Shown piece after piece: positions 62,679 through 64,000 of a stretch of 64,000 nucleotides of DNA. The stretch is from the NCBI RefSeq assembly GCF_001552595.1, contig NZ_BCRM01000017.1:1-64000 (forward strand), given 5' to 3'. Made by a program: the position numbers and the translations under genes. The notes under the pieces were generated by a model. It was given only the letters and a program-made list of their open reading frames with translations, did not search any database and was not told the DNA's origin. Position 1 is the stretch's first letter. Each line of letters opens with the position of its first letter. Source of the stretch: Rhodococcus erythropolis NBRC 15567 (lineage in GTDB: Bacteria > Actinomycetota > Actinomycetes > Mycobacteriales > Mycobacteriaceae).

Positions 62679-64000
62679 GTGAACATCTCACCCACCACTC
62701 GCAAGTGGTTGGGCCTGATCGCCATCGCACTCGGCGTGGCACTGATCGTCGTCGACACCACTATCGTCAACGTCATAGTTCCCTCGATCATCGAAGATCT
62801 CGGGATCAACTCCGTTCAGGCTCAATGGATCCAAGAGTCCTACGCAATCGTGTTCGCGGCGCTCCTGCTATTGGTCGGCAGAGTTGCGGACCTGGTCGGC
62901 GCCCGTCGCATCTTCATCGCCGGTGTCGTCGTGTTCGGCGCAACGAGCCTACTGGCCGGACTGGCACCGAACGGCGGCCTGCTCATCCTGGCGCGATTCC
63001 TGCAGGGCGCCGGCGCGGCCATGATCCTGCCCACCTCACTGTCACTTCTGAACGCGATGTTCACCGGCAAAGCCCGCGGCCAGGCCTTCGCAGTCTGGGG
63101 TTCCACCATCGGTGCAGCCTCCGCTCTCGGCCCATTGCTCGGCGGCTGGCTTGCCGAACATGCCTCATGGCGTTGGGCATTCGGCATCAATATTCCGCTT
63201 GCTGCGCTCATTCTGATCGGCGCAGTGCTGTTCATCGCGCCCTCACCCCGCACCGCTGGACGCATCGACGCCACCGGAGCGGCACTGTCCATCGCCGGCC
63301 TGGGCCTGCTCGCCTTCGGCCTCGTCGAGGGACGTACGTATGGGTGGCTGACGACGAAGGAACCCTTCGATCTGTTCGGCCTGTCATGGTCCAGCGGACC
63401 GTCGCCGGTTCTGGTGGCATTGGTTCTCGCCGTTCTGTCGCTCGGTGCGTTCGCCTACCGCCAAACCATGCTCACCCGCAGCGACGATCCGTCGCGGGCG
63501 CTGATGGACGTACGACTGTTCTCCATCTCGTCGTTCCGCAACGGCAACATCGCGACGCTGATCATCGGACTCGGTGAGTTCGGAATCGTTGCGGTGCTTC
63601 CTCTCTGGCTTCAGTTCACGCTCGGGTACAGCGCACTCCAGGCAGGGCTCGCGCTGGTTCCCATTGCCATCGGCAGCTTCGTCGCCAGTGGTGCGAGCTT
63701 CGGAATGGCGTCGAAGGTCTCGCCGTTGGGCTTGGTCCGTATCGGTTTGGCCCTCGAAGCGCTCGGTCTCGCCGGTCTCGGATTCATCGCGGCGACAGAC
63801 AGCCCCTGGTGGACTATCGCCGCAGTGCTCTTCTTCTACGGCATCGGTGTCGGTTTTGCGACTGCGCAGGTGACCAACGTCGTGCTCGAGGAGATTCCCG
63901 AGCAGAGCGCCGGTCAAGGCTCCGGCATTCAGAGTGCGTTCCGCCAACTCGGATCCGCACTGGGCATCGCTGTCCTCACCACGGTCTTCTTCAGCACTCT
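62679..64000 (+). CDS. MFS drug efflux transporter, DHA2 (EmrB/QacA) family, 3' end outside window
   Basis: At least 440 residues are visible and the gene runs past the window edge. The frame begins GTG at 62679 after AATGGAGG. It shows the DHA2 pattern: ALIVVDTTIVNVIVPSIIEDLG near 18-39, WIQESYAIVFAALLLLVGRVADLVGARRIF near 48-77 and ARFLQGAGAAMILPTSLSLL near 105-124. At least ten helices are visible. Control by the divergent MarR gene is indicated by the operator between them. The substrate is unknown, probably a drug or toxic metabolite. Confidence 0.9.
   Translation, partial: MNISPTTRKWLGLIAIALGVALIVVDTTIVNVIVPSIIEDLGINSVQAQWIQESYAIVFAALLLLVGRVADLVGARRIFIAGVVVFGATSLLAGLAPNGGLLILARFLQGAGAAMILPTSLSLLNAMFTGKARGQAFAVWGSTIGAASALGPLLGGWLAEHASWRWAFGINIPLAALILIGAVLFIAPSPRTAGRIDATGAALSIAGLGLLAFGLVEGRTYGWLTTKEPFDLFGLSWSSGPSPVLVALVLAVLSLGAFAYRQTMLTRSDDPSRALMDVRLFSISSFRNGNIATLIIGLGEFGIVAVLPLWLQFTLGYSALQAGLALVPIAIGSFVASGASFGMASKVSPLGLVRIGLALEALGLAGLGFIAATDSPWWTIAAVLFFYGIGVGFATAQVTNVVLEEIPEQSAGQGSGIQSAFRQLGSALGIAVLTTVFFST

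Overview
The window is a high-GC actinobacterial chromosome segment. The 16S rRNA 5' end at its left edge reads like the Rhodococcus erythropolis / R. qingshengii group. The gene order supports a mycolic-acid actinobacterium: holB, topA, cspA, a DEAD/DUF1998 helicase, a tad-like pilus locus, ssd, a HAD phosphatase, dppABCD, acs, ephE, marP, a CoA-type NUDIX gene, a TlpA-like thioredoxin, nth, crp, an MBL gene, a RidA gene, paired ArsA-like ATPases, whiB4, ponA2 and a phosphoesterase. This matches the Mycobacterium tuberculosis Rv3644c-Rv3683 block as I remember it. Identifications come from motifs and synteny recalled from memory; no database search was run.

Layout. (1) 0-2.3 kb: the start of a minus-strand rrn operon with its leader, boxA and promoter, then four small minus-strand genes (including a 32-aa membrane peptide) and tRNA-Thr(CGU). 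(2) 2.3-10.4 kb: DNA replication and topology genes, cspA and a helicase. (3) 10.4-15 kb: a seven-gene minus-strand Flp/Tad pilus cluster ending with the CpaE-like Ssd. (4) 15.3-17.3 kb: a HAD phosphatase and, in the next gap, a strong candidate for the Ms1/MTS2823 RNA-polymerase-binding small RNA. (5) 17.4-25 kb: a Dpp peptide ABC transporter, and acetyl-CoA synthetase with an exact CRP consensus site upstream. (6) 25-32.8 kb: an accessory aliphatic-amide island (MarR regulator, AmiC, AmiS, AmiE, AmiB-type AAA+ ATPase, a nucleobase-type permease), bracketed by two related palindromic terminators. It has an AmiC but no AmiR, and two identical 19-bp operator-like sites. (7) 33-40.4 kb: nhaA, then conserved envelope, acid-resistance and DNA-repair genes, and crp. 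(8) 40.4-49.8 kb: a second accessory block: a TetR/DUF1348 pair with a 14-bp-arm operator, an esterase, a LysR regulator, an MHS transporter and a 3-hydroxyanthranilate meta-cleavage operon (HAO, ACMSD, aminomuconate semialdehyde dehydrogenase, aminomuconate deaminase, oxalocrotonate decarboxylase). (9) 49.9-58.4 kb: conserved MBL, RidA, ArsA pair, WhiB4, PonA2, YqeY, phosphoesterase and tRNA-Pro(CGG). (10) 58.5-64 kb: small conserved genes, a FadD19-like CoA ligase, an iron-complex binding lipoprotein with an iron-box-like leaderless promoter, and a MarR/MFS efflux pair cut by the window edge.

Regulatory architecture stands out. Several genes look leaderless, with a -10 hexamer ending 6-7 nt before the start codon. 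Four genes carry short tandem duplications that begin at or span the stop codon. Strong palindromes mark most convergent gene ends. The two accessory blocks interrupt the conserved mycobacterial-type order and hold most of the metabolic novelty.
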